In this document: in pieces, positions 24,701-33,455 of the stretch | Position numbering within the stretch: the first letter of the stretch is position 1 | Layout: each line of letters begins with the position of its first letter | Origin: Shinella zoogloeoides | Lineage (GTDB): Bacteria > Pseudomonadota > Alphaproteobacteria > Rhizobiales > Rhizobiaceae | Direction of reading: 5' to 3' | DNA length: 64,000 nucleotides | Assembly (NCBI RefSeq): GCF_030733845.1 | Contig: NZ_CP132311.1 | Location: 1,367,501 to 1,431,500 of the forward strand | Translations under genes and position numbers: made by a program | Notes under the pieces: model-generated | What the model was told of the DNA's origin: nothing | The model's database searches: none | The model's input: only the letters and a program-made list of their open reading frames with translations

Positions 24701-25167
24701 CATGCGCGCTCGACACGGCACTGGTAGCAATTGTTGCGCGCCGAGCGGATGTGCAGATAGGCGACGTCCTCCCGCGCCAGGAGCGTTGCCGCATAGTCGG
24801 GAATGCCGGCGGTCGGGACCACGGCGCCGGTGCCGTAGAGAATGCGGTTTTCCGCCGAGTAGCCGCGGACGATATAGTCGCGGCTCGTCAGCATCGGCGG
24901 CATCTCTTGCGACGGCTCGTGAGCCTTGCAAGGCTCGGCGTGCAGGAAGATCGGCCCGGTTTCCGCATAGGGTTGCAGGGCTGGGAAGGGGCGGTGGGCG
25001 AGGATGAGATAGGGTTCGCCCGCACCGACCGGCCGCAGGCAATGCCGGCAGGGCACGCCGTCACCATCGGAAACCTGTCGTTCGGGCTTCATTCCATAGG
25101 CGTCAGCGCCACCTTTCCAGTAGGCGGTTGCGGTTTCGGTCGGCATGGGCAGGAAACGAATGGACAT
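24700..25167 (-). CDS. DUF1203 family protein
   Basis: The 155-residue cytoplasmic protein carries the family features: SIRFLPMPTE at the start, CRHCLRPVGAGEPYL with a CxxC pair, FLHAEPCKAHE and a C-terminal YLHIRSARNNCYQCRVER with another CxxC. The cysteine/histidine set suggests metal binding. Function is not known for the family. I chose the ATG at 25167, where the conserved sequence begins. Confidence 0.88.
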   Translation of the reverse strand: MSIRFLPMPTETATAYWKGGADAYGMKPERQVSDGDGVPCRHCLRPVGAGEPYLILAHRPFPALQPYAETGPIFLHAEPCKAHEPSQEMPPMLTSRDYIVRGYSAENRILYGTGAVVPTAGIPDYAATLLAREDVAYLHIRSARNNCYQCRVERA

Positions 25168-25291
25168 GGCAGGGGCTCCGGTTGGTGTGCCTGGAGATTC
25201 CACGCCTTCGCGCCGTCCCGACACCCGTTTCCTGCCGGCAAATCAAAACCGCCGGCACGAGTCCGGCGGCGAAGACGGATTTGCAGGGATA

Positions 25292-25852
25292 TTACCGGAC
25301 GAACTCGTCGATGCGGCGGAGCGTGACGCGGCGGTTGCGCCATTCCTCGTTCTGCGTCGGCACGAGCAGGTATTCCTCGCCGTAGCCCACGGTTTCCAGC
25401 GCCCGCGAGGGGATGCCGAATTCCTGCACGAGCACCCATTTCAGTGATGCGGCGCGGCGTTCGGACAGGACCTGGTTGGAGGAGGCCGAACCGACGGCAT
25501 CCGTATGGCCCTCGATCAGGAAGACGGCGCGACGGCGGCGGCGCAGGATGCGCTCCATGGCGCGGGCGATCTGGCGCACCTTGCGATATTCCGAGCGCGG
25601 GATCTCGGCCGAGGCGAATTCGAAATTGATCGACTGGATATCGATGGAGGGCGCGGCGCGGCGAAGGTCCGCACGGCGCTTGAATTCACGGACCGTCACG
25701 CGTTCCTCGTCCCGCATGCGGCGGGCCGGGGCGGCGTCGAGGCGGCGCAGGATCATGTCCTCCGACGGTGTTTCCTGCGCGAAAGCGAGGCCGGAGAAGG
25801 CGGGGGCGGCGAGGGTGGCGGCGAACGCGGTCAGGAATGCGCGGCGTTGCAT
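25292..25852 (-). CDS. OmpA-family peptidoglycan-associated protein
   Basis: The 186-residue protein has a twin-arginine-like N-terminus (MQRRAFLTAFAATLAAPAFS) and a C-terminal OmpA-like domain: INFEFASAEI, EGHTDAVGSASSNQVLSERRA and GYGEEY. It should be periplasmic and bind peptidoglycan. AAGGAG lies before the ATG at 25852. The arginine-rich stretch RRRRRA within the domain is unusual but consistent in frame. Confidence 0.88.
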   Translation of the reverse strand: MQRRAFLTAFAATLAAPAFSGLAFAQETPSEDMILRRLDAAPARRMRDEERVTVREFKRRADLRRAAPSIDIQSINFEFASAEIPRSEYRKVRQIARAMERILRRRRRAVFLIEGHTDAVGSASSNQVLSERRAASLKWVLVQEFGIPSRALETVGYGEEYLLVPTQNEEWRNRRVTLRRIDEFVR

Positions 25853-25966
25853 GGACGATGTCTCCTTGTCTTCGATCATCTGGATCTTCGGTCATCTGGT
25901 GGCCGGAAAGTGCCATGGACGATCTGAAGGAAAGATGAACCGGCCGTTGGGTGCCGTTCAGGGTGT

Positions 25967-26557
25967 TTAACGCCGTTCGGCCGGCATCAGACAGTCGCGC
26001 TTGGCGAGCGCCAGGAGCTCGGCGTCGGAGAGCGGAACGATCTCGGCATCCCGGGTTCCGACCGGCGAGAAGCCGAACATCTGGTAGAGCTGGAGCGCGC
26101 GCGGATGGTCGAGATTGTTGGTGGTGACGGTCACGCGTCGGGGCCCGAGCGCCCAGGCGGCATAGAGCGTCTGGAGCAAGAACCATTTGCCGATGCCAAG
26201 GCCCAGCGCCCGCTCGAAAAGGCCGAAATGCGAAAGCTCGATCGTCTCCTCGTCGACCTGCAGCAGCTCGAAGAAGCCGGCCGGCGCGCCGTTGACATAG
26301 AGCACCGTCACGCTGTTGCGCTTGTCGTTGAGGGTCGCGGCCAGCGTCTCGTCGTCCATGCGAAGCCGGTCGACCCAGTGCCAGCGGCTGCCGACCTGCC
26401 GGTAGAGGAAACGATAGAAGGCAACCGGGATCTCCGGCGCGCTGAGGATTGCGGTGTGCACGTTGACGGGCACCGGCAGGCTCTGCTTCGGCGGCGCCGT
26501 CATTTCGAGCGCGGTGATGTGCACCGCGATCGGCGCGCTCTGGACCTTCTTTGCCAT
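25967..26557 (-). CDS. GNAT family N-acetyltransferase
   Basis: The 196-residue protein shows the acetyl-CoA pyrophosphate loop in ERALGLGIGKWFL and the C-terminal GNAT strand/helix RVTVTTNNLDHPRALQLYQMFGF. The substrate is unknown. It lies immediately after sseA; AAGGA in the end of sseA is six bases before the ATG at 26557, so it is probably cotranscribed with sseA. Confidence 0.88.
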   Translation of the reverse strand: MAKKVQSAPIAVHITALEMTAPPKQSLPVPVNVHTAILSAPEIPVAFYRFLYRQVGSRWHWVDRLRMDDETLAATLNDKRNSVTVLYVNGAPAGFFELLQVDEETIELSHFGLFERALGLGIGKWFLLQTLYAAWALGPRRVTVTTNNLDHPRALQLYQMFGFSPVGTRDAEIVPLSDAELLALAKRDCLMPAERR

Positions 26558-26559
26558 GC

Positions 26560-27414
26560 TCAATCCTTCCCGGTGACGACGGGCGTGTCGTCACGGCTGC
26601 CCCATTCGGACCAGGAGCCATCATAGAGCGTATTGTTCTCGTGGCCGAGCGAATGAAGCGCCAGCGTGATGATGGCCGCCGTCACGCCCGAGCCGCAGCT
26701 GGTGACGACCGGCTTGGACAGGTCGATGCCGGAATCTTCGAAATGCTTGCGCAGGCTCGCAAGGTCCTTGAATTTGCCGCCATCGGAAAAGCTGCCCGAC
26801 GGCATGCTCTTTGCGCCGGGCATATGGCCGGAACGCATGCCGGCGCGCGGCTCGGCTTCCGCGCCGGTAAAGCGGCCGGCGCCGCGGGCATCGGCTATCT
26901 GCTTCGACCCGGTCGACACGATGCCGCGCATCTCCTCGAAGGAGGTAACGGCATAGGGATTGAAATTGGTGTGGAAGACGGCCGGCGCCGGCTCGGGCAG
27001 GTCGGTCTGAAGCGGCTTTCCCTCCTGCTTCCAGCCGTCGATACCGCCATCCATGACGAAGACGTTCTTCGCGCCCATGATGCGAAACAGCCACCAGACA
27101 CGCGGCGCGGTGAAGATGCCGGGGCCGTCATAGACGACGATCGTGTCCGTATCGGCAATGCCGAGCTTACCGACTTCGGCGGCGAAGAAATCCGGCGAGG
27201 GAACCGTGTGCGGCAGCTTGCTGGAATGATCGTTGATCACGTCCTGATCGAAGAAGACTGCGCCGGGAATGTGCCCGGCCGCATATTCGGCCGCGCCGTT
27301 GCGGTTTTGCGCCGGCAGATACCAGGAGGCATCGACGATGCGGAATTCCGGCGCGCCGAGTTGCTTTTCCACCCAATCCGCGGAGACGACGAACTTGCTC
27401 TTGTCGTTGGACAT
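26560..27414 (-). CDS. sseA: 3-Mercaptopyruvate sulfurtransferase
   Basis: The 284-residue enzyme has two rhodanese domains and transfers sulfur from 3-mercaptopyruvate to thiols or cyanide. The catalytic cysteine C240 lies in the loop CGSGVTA, the six-residue form typical of mercaptopyruvate rather than thiosulfate sulfurtransferases. Only 12 bases separate it from the upstream alaX-type gene, and it is two genes downstream of a cysteine synthase, suggesting a cysteine/sulfur unit. Confidence 0.93.
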   Translation of the reverse strand: MSNDKSKFVVSADWVEKQLGAPEFRIVDASWYLPAQNRNGAAEYAAGHIPGAVFFDQDVINDHSSKLPHTVPSPDFFAAEVGKLGIADTDTIVVYDGPGIFTAPRVWWLFRIMGAKNVFVMDGGIDGWKQEGKPLQTDLPEPAPAVFHTNFNPYAVTSFEEMRGIVSTGSKQIADARGAGRFTGAEAEPRAGMRSGHMPGAKSMPSGSFSDGGKFKDLASLRKHFEDSGIDLSKPVVTSCGSGVTAAIITLALHSLGHENNTLYDGSWSEWGSRDDTPVVTGKD

Positions 27415-27426
27415 GGTCTTTTCCTT

Positions 27427-28170
27427 TCAGGCGTCGGAACCGGGCGCACCGAAGCGGATGCGGAACCGGCGGTTCTCCTTGCCCTTCTTTTCGATCTTGG
27501 CGATGTGGATGGCGCCCACTTCCTGCGTTTCGGAAACGTGCGTTCCCCCGCAAGGCTGGCTGTCGACGGAGGAATTCTCGCCGATGCAGACGAGGCTGAC
27601 GCGGCCGAGGCCCATCGGCGGACGCACGTTCTTGGATTTCACGATGCCGGGATTTGCGGAAAGCTCCGCGTCGGTGATCCACTGGACGAAGACCGGATGG
27701 TTCTCCGCGACGAGCTTCATCAGCTTCGCCGTCACCTCGTCCTTGTCGATGGTGTCTGTCATGTCGAAATCGACCCGGCTGTCCTCCTCGCCGACGGCGG
27801 CGCCGGTGATCGGATAGGGGCAGACGACGGAGAGCAGGTGGCAGGCGGTGTGCATGCGCATCAGCTTGTAGCGGCGCGCCCAGTCGATATGGGCGACGAC
27901 CGCCTCGCCGACGATCGGCAGCGCCTCGCCCTCCAGCGGGCGGTGGATCACGATGTCCTTGCTTGCGCCCGTCACCGCCGGGCCGAGCGCTATGCGGCTG
28001 CCGTCGGCGCGCTCCAGAAAGCCGCTGTCGCCCGGCTGGCCGCCGGATGTCGCGTAGAAACAGGTCTGGTCGAGCTCGATGCCGCCGTCCTCGTGCACCG
28101 CCGTCACCACCGCCTCGTTTGTCGAAAGATAGAAATCGTCACGAAAGAGGGCGGTGGTGGGAAGGGACAT
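27427..28170 (-). CDS. Alanyl-tRNA editing protein (AlaX-type)
   Basis: The 247-residue protein is a free-standing relative of the AlaRS editing domain, hydrolysing mischarged Ser- or Gly-tRNA-Ala. The zinc ligands HTACH (107-111) and the CGGTH motif near residue 205 are intact, and the N-terminal beta barrel segment TSGGQPGDSG is present. The start at 28170 has AAGGGA-type purines close by. It is five bases from the cysteine synthase stop, so the two are cotranscribed. Confidence 0.92.
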   Translation of the reverse strand: MSLPTTALFRDDFYLSTNEAVVTAVHEDGGIELDQTCFYATSGGQPGDSGFLERADGSRIALGPAVTGASKDIVIHRPLEGEALPIVGEAVVAHIDWARRYKLMRMHTACHLLSVVCPYPITGAAVGEEDSRVDFDMTDTIDKDEVTAKLMKLVAENHPVFVQWITDAELSANPGIVKSKNVRPPMGLGRVSLVCIGENSSVDSQPCGGTHVSETQEVGAIHIAKIEKKGKENRRFRIRFGAPGSDA

Positions 28171-28175
28171 GAGAC

Positions 28176-29216
28176 CTATTCGACCGGCTGGTAGGGGACC
28201 TTGATCGCCGATTTCGCCTTCAGCCATCCCGGAACGGGCAGGCCCTTCGAATCGAGGAAGTCCGCATTGAAGAGTTTCGACTGATAGCGGTTAGCATAGT
28301 CGCACAGGATCGTCACGATCGTGTGGCCGGGGCCGAGGTCCCTTGCCAGGCGGATGGCGCCGGCAATGTTGATGCCGGAGGAGCCGCCGACCGCGATGCC
28401 TTCCTTCTCGATCAGATCGAAGACCAGCGGAACAGCCTCGGAATCCGGGATGTTGTAGGAATAGTCGGGCGTGAAGCCCTCGAGATTCGCCGTGATGCGG
28501 CCCTGGCCGATGCCTTCGGTGATCGAGCTGCCGGCGGATTTCAGCTCGCCGTGCTCATAATAGTTGTAGAGCGCCGCGCCATCCGGATCGGCAAGGGCGA
28601 TCTTGATGTTCGGGTTTTTGGCACGCAGGCCCGCCGCGACGCCGGCCAACGTGCCGCCGGAACCGACAGCCGAAACGAAGCCGTCGACCTTGCCGTCCGT
28701 GTCGCGCCAGATTTCCGGGGCGGTCGTCTCGATATGGGCGTCGCGGTTGGCGACATTGTCGAACTGGTTGGCCCAGATCGCGCCGTTCGGCTCGGTCCTG
28801 GCAAGCTGCTCGGCGAGGCGGCCGGAAAGCTTCACATAGTTGTTGGGGTTCTTGTAGGCGACGGCCGGGACCTCGACGAGCTCGGCGCCGAGCAGGCGCA
28901 GCGCGTCCTTCTTTTCCTGGCTCTGGGTCTCGGGGATGACGATCACGGTGCGATAGCCGAGCGCCTGCGCGACCAGCGCAAGCCCGATGCCGGTATTGCC
29001 GGCCGTGCCCTCGACGATGACGCCGCCGGGACGCAGCGCGCCGGAACGCTCCGCCGCACGGATGATGGAGAGCGCCGCGCGGTCCTTGACCGACTGGCCG
29101 GGGTTGAGGAATTCCGCCTTGCCGAGAATCTCGCATCCCGTCGCGTCCGAGGCGCCCTTGAGGCGGATCAGCGGCGTGTTGCCGATTGCATCGAGAACGG
29201 ACGGAAGAATGGACAT
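28176..29216 (-). CDS. cysK: Cysteine synthase A
   Basis: The 346-residue PLP enzyme makes cysteine from O-acetylserine and sulfide. Visible motifs are the lysine region NPGQSVKDRAAL, the substrate loop EGTAGNTGIG and the phosphate loop VGSGGTLAG. The protein is about 30 residues longer than enteric CysK and matches the long form found in rhizobia. It is the first gene of the cysK-alaX-sseA-GNAT run. Confidence 0.93.
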   Translation of the reverse strand: MSILPSVLDAIGNTPLIRLKGASDATGCEILGKAEFLNPGQSVKDRAALSIIRAAERSGALRPGGVIVEGTAGNTGIGLALVAQALGYRTVIVIPETQSQEKKDALRLLGAELVEVPAVAYKNPNNYVKLSGRLAEQLARTEPNGAIWANQFDNVANRDAHIETTAPEIWRDTDGKVDGFVSAVGSGGTLAGVAAGLRAKNPNIKIALADPDGAALYNYYEHGELKSAGSSITEGIGQGRITANLEGFTPDYSYNIPDSEAVPLVFDLIEKEGIAVGGSSGINIAGAIRLARDLGPGHTIVTILCDYANRYQSKLFNADFLDSKGLPVPGWLKAKSAIKVPYQPVE

Positions 29217-29341
29217 GGCAGACGAGCCTCGCGCGTTATGTACCTAGACTGAAAGCGTCTTTTCCGCCTGTGGAGGCCGCTTTGCAAGCAATGGCGTTCC
29301 TCGTGGAAGGGCTTCCAGAGGGATTTTTTCTACCGGAAGTA

Positions 29342-30607
29342 TCAGGCGAGGGGCCGCGTATAGACCACCTGCCGTACATCGATGTTCTTGGCACGGAAAC
29401 CCGCCTCGCAATAATAGAAATAGAACTCCCAGAGCTTGCGGAAGCGCTCGTCGAAGCCGAGCGGCACGATCCGCTCCCAGGCCGCCCAGAAGCGGTGCCG
29501 CCATTCGGCGAGCGTGCGGGCATAGTCGTGGCCGAAGCCGATATCGGAGGCGGTCGACAGCCCGAACTGGCGGCCGAGCGAGGAAAGATGCTCGCGGGTC
29601 GGCAGCATGCCGCCGGGAAAGACGTATTTCTGGATGAAATCTGGGTTCGCCTTGTACTCGGCATAGGCCTCCTGAAGGATGGTGATGATCTGCAGCCCGG
29701 CACGCCCGCCCGGCTTCAGGCATTCACTCAGCTTGGAGAAATAGTCCGGCCAGTATTTTTCGCCGACGGCCTCGAACATCTCGATCGAAACGATGCGGTC
29801 ATAGGTGCCTTTCTCGTCGCGATAGTCCTGGAATTTCAGCTCCACCCGGTCGGCCAGGCCGGCCTTGGCCATGCGCTCGCGGGCAAAAGCGAGCTGTTCG
29901 CGGCTGATCGTCAGGCCGGTGACCTTGCAGCCGATCTCGCCTGCCGCGAATTCCGCAAAGCCGCCCCAGCCGCAGCCGATCTCCAGCACATGGTCGTCCG
30001 GCCCTATCCCGGTCGCTTCCGCAAGCGCGCGGTACTTCGCAAGCTGGGCGGAGGTGAGGTCGTTCGCGCCGCGCGAATAGAGCGCGGCGGAATAGGTCAT
30101 CGTCGGATCGAGCCACTGCGAGTAGAACGCGTTGCCGAGATCGTAGTGCGCGGAAATATTGCGCTGCGAGCCGCGCCTTGTGTTGGCGTTCAGCCAATGG
30201 CGGAATTTCTCGACGAGGAGAAGGAGGCCGCGCGGGCCGTTGGTGTAGTTGCGCACGACATTGCCGTTGATGAGGATGAGCTCGAGGAAGGCGCCGGCAT
30301 CCGGGCTCTCCCAGTCGCCATCCATGTAGCTTTCGGCAACGCCGATCGTGCCACCGCTGACGGCGCGGTGCACGAGGTTCCAGTTGTTGAGCTTCACGGC
30401 GGCGTCCGGGCCGGGCGCCTTTCCGCCGATCACGAAGGTTTGCCCGCCCGGTATCGTCATTTCGAGCGTGCCCGCTTCAAGGCCCATGAGGCCGCGCAGG
30501 ACCATCTGGGCGCGGAACGGCAATCGCTTGGTGCGCTGTGCGAAATTCTCCGCCGTCAACCTGTCGCGGCTTGAAAATGCCTTTTCTGAAATCGTTTCAT
30601 TCGCCAT
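29342..30607 (-). CDS. cfa: Cyclopropane-fatty-acyl-phospholipid synthase
   Basis: The 421-residue SAM-dependent methyltransferase adds a methylene bridge to unsaturated membrane lipids. SAHYDLGNAFYSQWLD and the SAM loop LEIGCGWGGFAEFAAG are diagnostic, and the C-terminal part (FYFYYCEAGFRAKNIDV) is typical. I chose the ATG at 30607 (MANETISEK) with AGGGG six bases upstream. Several rhizobia carry more than one cfa paralogue; which one this is cannot be told here. Confidence 0.94.
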   Translation of the reverse strand: MANETISEKAFSSRDRLTAENFAQRTKRLPFRAQMVLRGLMGLEAGTLEMTIPGGQTFVIGGKAPGPDAAVKLNNWNLVHRAVSGGTIGVAESYMDGDWESPDAGAFLELILINGNVVRNYTNGPRGLLLLVEKFRHWLNANTRRGSQRNISAHYDLGNAFYSQWLDPTMTYSAALYSRGANDLTSAQLAKYRALAEATGIGPDDHVLEIGCGWGGFAEFAAGEIGCKVTGLTISREQLAFARERMAKAGLADRVELKFQDYRDEKGTYDRIVSIEMFEAVGEKYWPDYFSKLSECLKPGGRAGLQIITILQEAYAEYKANPDFIQKYVFPGGMLPTREHLSSLGRQFGLSTASDIGFGHDYARTLAEWRHRFWAAWERIVPLGFDERFRKLWEFYFYYCEAGFRAKNIDVRQVVYTRPLA

Positions 30608-30833
30608 CGATTGCCCCTGTGCCAACCCGACGTAGGGGAAGGCTAGCCGCAATACGCCGAAAGGCCAAGTCGTGAATCGTGGCGGATTGCTTCATAAATA
30701 TGCGAGCGGCCGGCGAGAAAAGGACCGGATTTTAACGAACTGTTAGCAAGCATGGTTAATTTTGCGTCTATCCGGTGCGCGGCGGGAACGGAAAACCCCT
30801 TCGCCCGTTTGGACGGAAACTGGAGATATAACG

Positions 30834-31040
30834 ATGCTTTTCGGACTGTTTCAGGCAACTCCTACCGACGACGATGACATCGCCACCGGCACGTATGCGG
30901 ATGGGGTGATCGGAACGCCGCTCAGCGAGCTTTCCATCCGCCCGCGCGAGCGCAGCCAGGCCTTCCGCCGCAGCGCCCATGAACGCGACTACGGCACCGC
31001 CCGCATCGCCGGCCAGACGGTCGCTGGAATGGTACCCTGA
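30834..31040 (+). CDS. Small conserved hypothetical protein (68 aa)
   Basis: The frame begins MLFGLFQATPTDDDDIATG with GGAG nine bases upstream and continues with a basic middle (RPRERSQAFRRSAHERDYG). It has no membrane segment or known motif. I regard it as a real small rhizobial gene because of the ribosome site and coding-like composition. A degenerate CtrA-like motif (TTAA-N7-TTAG, 30732-30746) lies about 90 bases upstream. Confidence 0.6.
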   Translation: MLFGLFQATPTDDDDIATGTYADGVIGTPLSELSIRPRERSQAFRRSAHERDYGTARIAGQTVAGMVP

Positions 31041-31109
31041 ATTTTCTGCCGCCGGGAACAATGGAAGTCCCGGCGAATTTCTCTTCCGGCCGCATCGGAG
31101 GAGACCGCC

Positions 31110-31301
31110 ATGACCCACCATATCGACAATCGCCAGTTCACCCCCCGGCAGACGCGTCATGTCCTCGATGTCATCGAGCATTGCCGCAAGAACGGGTTGG
31201 ACAAGGCGCAGGAGCGCAAGCTCCTCCTTCTTTTCGGCCGCTTTGCCAGCCGCCACGAACTCCAGATGAACATCAAGCACCCGCCGACCAAACTTCGATA
31301 G
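31110..31301 (+). CDS. Small helical hypothetical protein (63 aa)
   Basis: GGAGGAG precedes the ATG. The product MTHHIDNRQFTPRQTRHVLDVIEHC... is short, basic and helical, with a leucine-rich middle (RKLLLLFGRFASRHEL). No family is recognised. It is followed by the tRNA-Asn terminator region on the other strand. Confidence 0.65.
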   Translation: MTHHIDNRQFTPRQTRHVLDVIEHCRKNGLDKAQERKLLLLFGRFASRHELQMNIKHPPTKLR

Positions 31302-31361
31302 CGGCAATCTCTCGCCGGACGCGCGGCCGCATTGTCAGATGCGGTTTTGCGGCATATGGCG

Positions 31362-31397
31362 AAAAGCAGAAGGGGCCGCGCTTTTCAGCGCAGCCCC
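31362..31397 (-). terminator. Intrinsic terminator of tRNA-Asn
   Basis: An 11-bp stem with one mismatch (31372-31382 with 31387-31397, loop of 4) follows the tRNA by nine bases. On the minus strand the T-rich tail TTCTGCTTTT comes after it. Confidence 0.75.
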
Positions 31398-31405
31398 TCG
31401 AAATC

Positions 31406-31480
31406 TGGCTCCCCGGGCCGGATTCGAACCGGCGACCTGTCGATTAACAGTCGAATGCTCTACCGCTGAGCTACCAGGGA
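31406..31480 (-). tRNA. tRNA-Asn(GUU)
   Basis: The 75-base gene has acceptor TCCCTGG paired with CCGGGGA, anticodon loop CTGTTAA giving GUU, a T arm with GGTTCGAAT and an encoded CCA. Confidence 0.97.
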
Positions 31481-31506
31481 TCATCCGCTCGCTGCGGAGT
31501 GAGCGC

Positions 31507-31535
31507 GTAATACAAATGCTGGATCGATTTGCCAA
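31507..31535 (-). promoter_or_regulatory. Promoter of tRNA-Asn
   Basis: On the minus strand TTGGCA (31530-31535) and TATTAC (31507-31512) are separated by 17 bases. The -10 ends 26 bases before the tRNA. Confidence 0.65.
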
Positions 31536-31645
31536 GCGCTTTTTTGACAAAAAAATGCACCGGACTTGATTGATTGTGGAGAAGTCTCCAACTGGGAGAG
31601 GAACGAGCCTTGGAAAACCGGGCTTTGCAGCGAAACGGACACTGA

Positions 31646-31930
31646 ATGACGGCGCAAAAAACAAATATGCATTTCGGCATCGATCCTCGCACGCACGAGA
31701 TCGTCATCGGATCCTTCCGCATGAAACTGCCGGAATCGCGCTGGCTGCGCACCACGATCGGCGTGCTGCTCATCCTCGGAGGCATTCTCGGCTTCCTGCC
31801 GGTGCTTGGATTCTGGATGGTACCGCTCGGCCTGCTCGTGCTCTCGCACGATTCCCATTTCGTCCGCCGCCAGCGCCGCCGTCTCGCCGTATGGTGGGCC
31901 AGCCGCAAGGCACGCCGCAACACGCGCTGA
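31646..31930 (+). CDS. Small two-segment membrane protein (PGPGW-like)
   Basis: The 94-residue protein has two hydrophobic stretches, TTIGVLLILGGILGFLPVLGFW and MVPLGLLVLSHDS, followed by a very basic tail (RRQRRRLAVWWASRKARR). The arrangement resembles small PGPGW-type transmembrane proteins of unknown function. A start at ATG 31646 is used; 31667 is an alternative. Confidence 0.65.
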   Translation: MTAQKTNMHFGIDPRTHEIVIGSFRMKLPESRWLRTTIGVLLILGGILGFLPVLGFWMVPLGLLVLSHDSHFVRRQRRRLAVWWASRKARRNTR

Positions 31931-32005
31931 GGCAAACGGCATTTCTTGCAGCCGGCCGCCGGACCTGCTCTAACCCCTTGCATCGACTTGAGGTGAGGGG
32001 TGGGC

Positions 32006-32482
32006 ATGGACTTGCTGGTGAAGGGCGTCGTGATCGGGATCGGCGCGACGGTGCTGATGGATATCTGGGCGGTGCTGCTGTGGAAGGCGTTCGGCCAGGC
32101 GCGGCCGAACTGGGCGCCGGTGGGGCGCTGGTTCTGGCACCTGAAGAACGGCACCGTCTTCCACGACGATATCGGCAAGGCCGAGCCCTATGCCAACGAA
32201 CTGGCGCTCGGCTGGATCGGTCACTACGCCGTCGGCATTCTCTATGGCGTCATCCTGGCATTGATCGTGGGGTCCGCCTGGTTCGCCGCGCCGACCTTCC
32301 TGCCTGCATGGATTCTCGGCATCGTGACCGTCGGGGCAGGCTGGTTCCTGTTGCAGCCGGGCCTCGGCATCGGCTTTGCCGCCTCGAAACTGCCGAACGC
32401 CAACACGGTGCGGGTCCTCAATCTCGTATCGCACACCGTCTTCGCCCTCGGCCTCTACGGAACGGCGCTTCTCATTCGCTGA
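32006..32482 (+). CDS. DUF2938 family membrane protein
   Basis: The 158-residue protein has four hydrophobic segments and the family hallmarks: TVLMDIWAVL near the N-terminus, RPNWAPVGRWFWHL, NELALGWIGHYAVGILYG and a C-terminal VSHTVFALGLYG. Function is not known. The start is ATG 32006 or GTG 32000; GAGG purines precede both. A strong terminator follows. Confidence 0.85.
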   Translation: MDLLVKGVVIGIGATVLMDIWAVLLWKAFGQARPNWAPVGRWFWHLKNGTVFHDDIGKAEPYANELALGWIGHYAVGILYGVILALIVGSAWFAAPTFLPAWILGIVTVGAGWFLLQPGLGIGFAASKLPNANTVRVLNLVSHTVFALGLYGTALLIR

Positions 32483-32497
32483 ATGGAACGAATGAAA

Positions 32498-32536
32498 ACG
32501 CCACCGCGGCAAAAGCTGCGGTGGCGTATTTTTTTT
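32498..32536. terminator. Bidirectional terminator between the DUF2938 and RcnB-type genes
   Basis: A 10-bp perfect stem (32498-32507 with 32518-32527) is followed by eight T on the plus strand, and on the minus strand by GTTTTC. It serves both convergent genes. Confidence 0.85.
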
Positions 32537-32858
32537 AGCGGGAGGCGGCGACGCCGAGGATCAGGCCGGTGGCGACGCTCATCAGGAGATAAGAGTTGTC
32601 CACCTTCACCCACTGCTGCCCGCGGCCGGGCTTGCGCAGGCCGTAGCGGTGGTAGTCACGGACGGGCGGGCGGCGGTTCCAGTCGGAATAGCGCTCGCCC
32701 TTGCGCCAGTTGTGCCGCTTCTTGGCATTTTGCTTGTCCCAGGACGAAGAATAGCCGGGCTTGCGGTCGTGGCCGTAGTGCTGCTGGGCCTGCGCCATCG
32801 GTGCGGCGGCAAAGGAAAGGGCAACAGCGGCGAGAAGGGTGCGGGTCAGGAGTTTCAT
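32535..32858 (-). CDS. RcnB-family secreted protein
   Basis: The 107-residue protein begins with a clear signal peptide (MKLLTRTLLAAVALSFAAAPMAQA) followed by a basic, aromatic RcnB-like domain (KKRHNWRKGERYSDWNRR, VRDYHRYGLRKPGRGQQWVKV) and a C-terminal hydrophobic segment (LLMSVATGLILGVAAS). RcnB in E. coli is a periplasmic Ni/Co homeostasis factor; here the role is inferred from family only. Confidence 0.85.
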   Translation of the reverse strand: MKLLTRTLLAAVALSFAAAPMAQAQQHYGHDRKPGYSSSWDKQNAKKRHNWRKGERYSDWNRRPPVRDYHRYGLRKPGRGQQWVKVDNSYLLMSVATGLILGVAASR

Positions 32859-32986
32859 TGGGAGGTTCCTCGTTGTTGATGGGAGGAAACTAGAGCCCGG
32901 TCGATGAACGAAAACTGAATGAAACATTACAATGCTGTAATGAAAACAGTCACTTAACGCATGTGGCAATTTCGTGGCAGCCCACC

Positions 32987-33430
32987 TCACGCCGATGCAT
33001 GAGGCAGGGGGGAGGCTTCGATCGGAAAGGCCCTGTCATAGACGATGTTGAAGACGAAGGCATAGACCAGGTAGAACGCAACGACCGCGATATCCAGGAT
33101 CAGGGCTGCCAGCAGGCCGATGCCGAGATACCAGGCCATGAACGGGATGAGGATGACGATCAGCCCGGCCTCGAAGAGCGCCGTGTGCGCGACGCGAATC
33201 GGCATCGTCTTGGTCACGCTGCCGCGAATGCGCAGCATCGCCTTGTCGAAGCCCAGGTTGAAAACGAAATTCCACACCGTTGCCGCCGTTGCGGAGACGA
33301 TGCCGATGACGCCCATATGCCCGATCGGCTGGTCGAACAGCAGGGCAGCGCCCGGCGTGAAGATTGCCAGGCCGATAAGTTCGAACATGACCGCATGCCG
33401 GACACGATCGCTGAAGGTACGCATTTTCAT
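32987..33430 (-). CDS. PACE-family multidrug/biocide efflux protein
   Basis: The 147-residue inner-membrane protein has four hydrophobic segments arranged as two repeated bacterial transmembrane-pair domains: RVRHAVMFELIGLAIFTPG and RVAHTALFEAGLIVILIPF. The conserved Glu in the first helix (FELIGL) is present. Members export chlorhexidine and related compounds, or polyamines. The divergent LysR regulator gene is the arrangement known for AceI/AceR. Confidence 0.92.
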   Translation of the reverse strand: MKMRTFSDRVRHAVMFELIGLAIFTPGAALLFDQPIGHMGVIGIVSATAATVWNFVFNLGFDKAMLRIRGSVTKTMPIRVAHTALFEAGLIVILIPFMAWYLGIGLLAALILDIAVVAFYLVYAFVFNIVYDRAFPIEASPLPHASA

Positions 33431-33455
33431 TTCCTCGTCTGTTGTCGGCTATATG

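Noticed and set aside
30732..30746. CtrA-like TTAA-N7-TTAG upstream of the 68-aa gene
   Set aside because: One mismatch in a short motif; mentioned in the gene entry but too weak to list as a site.
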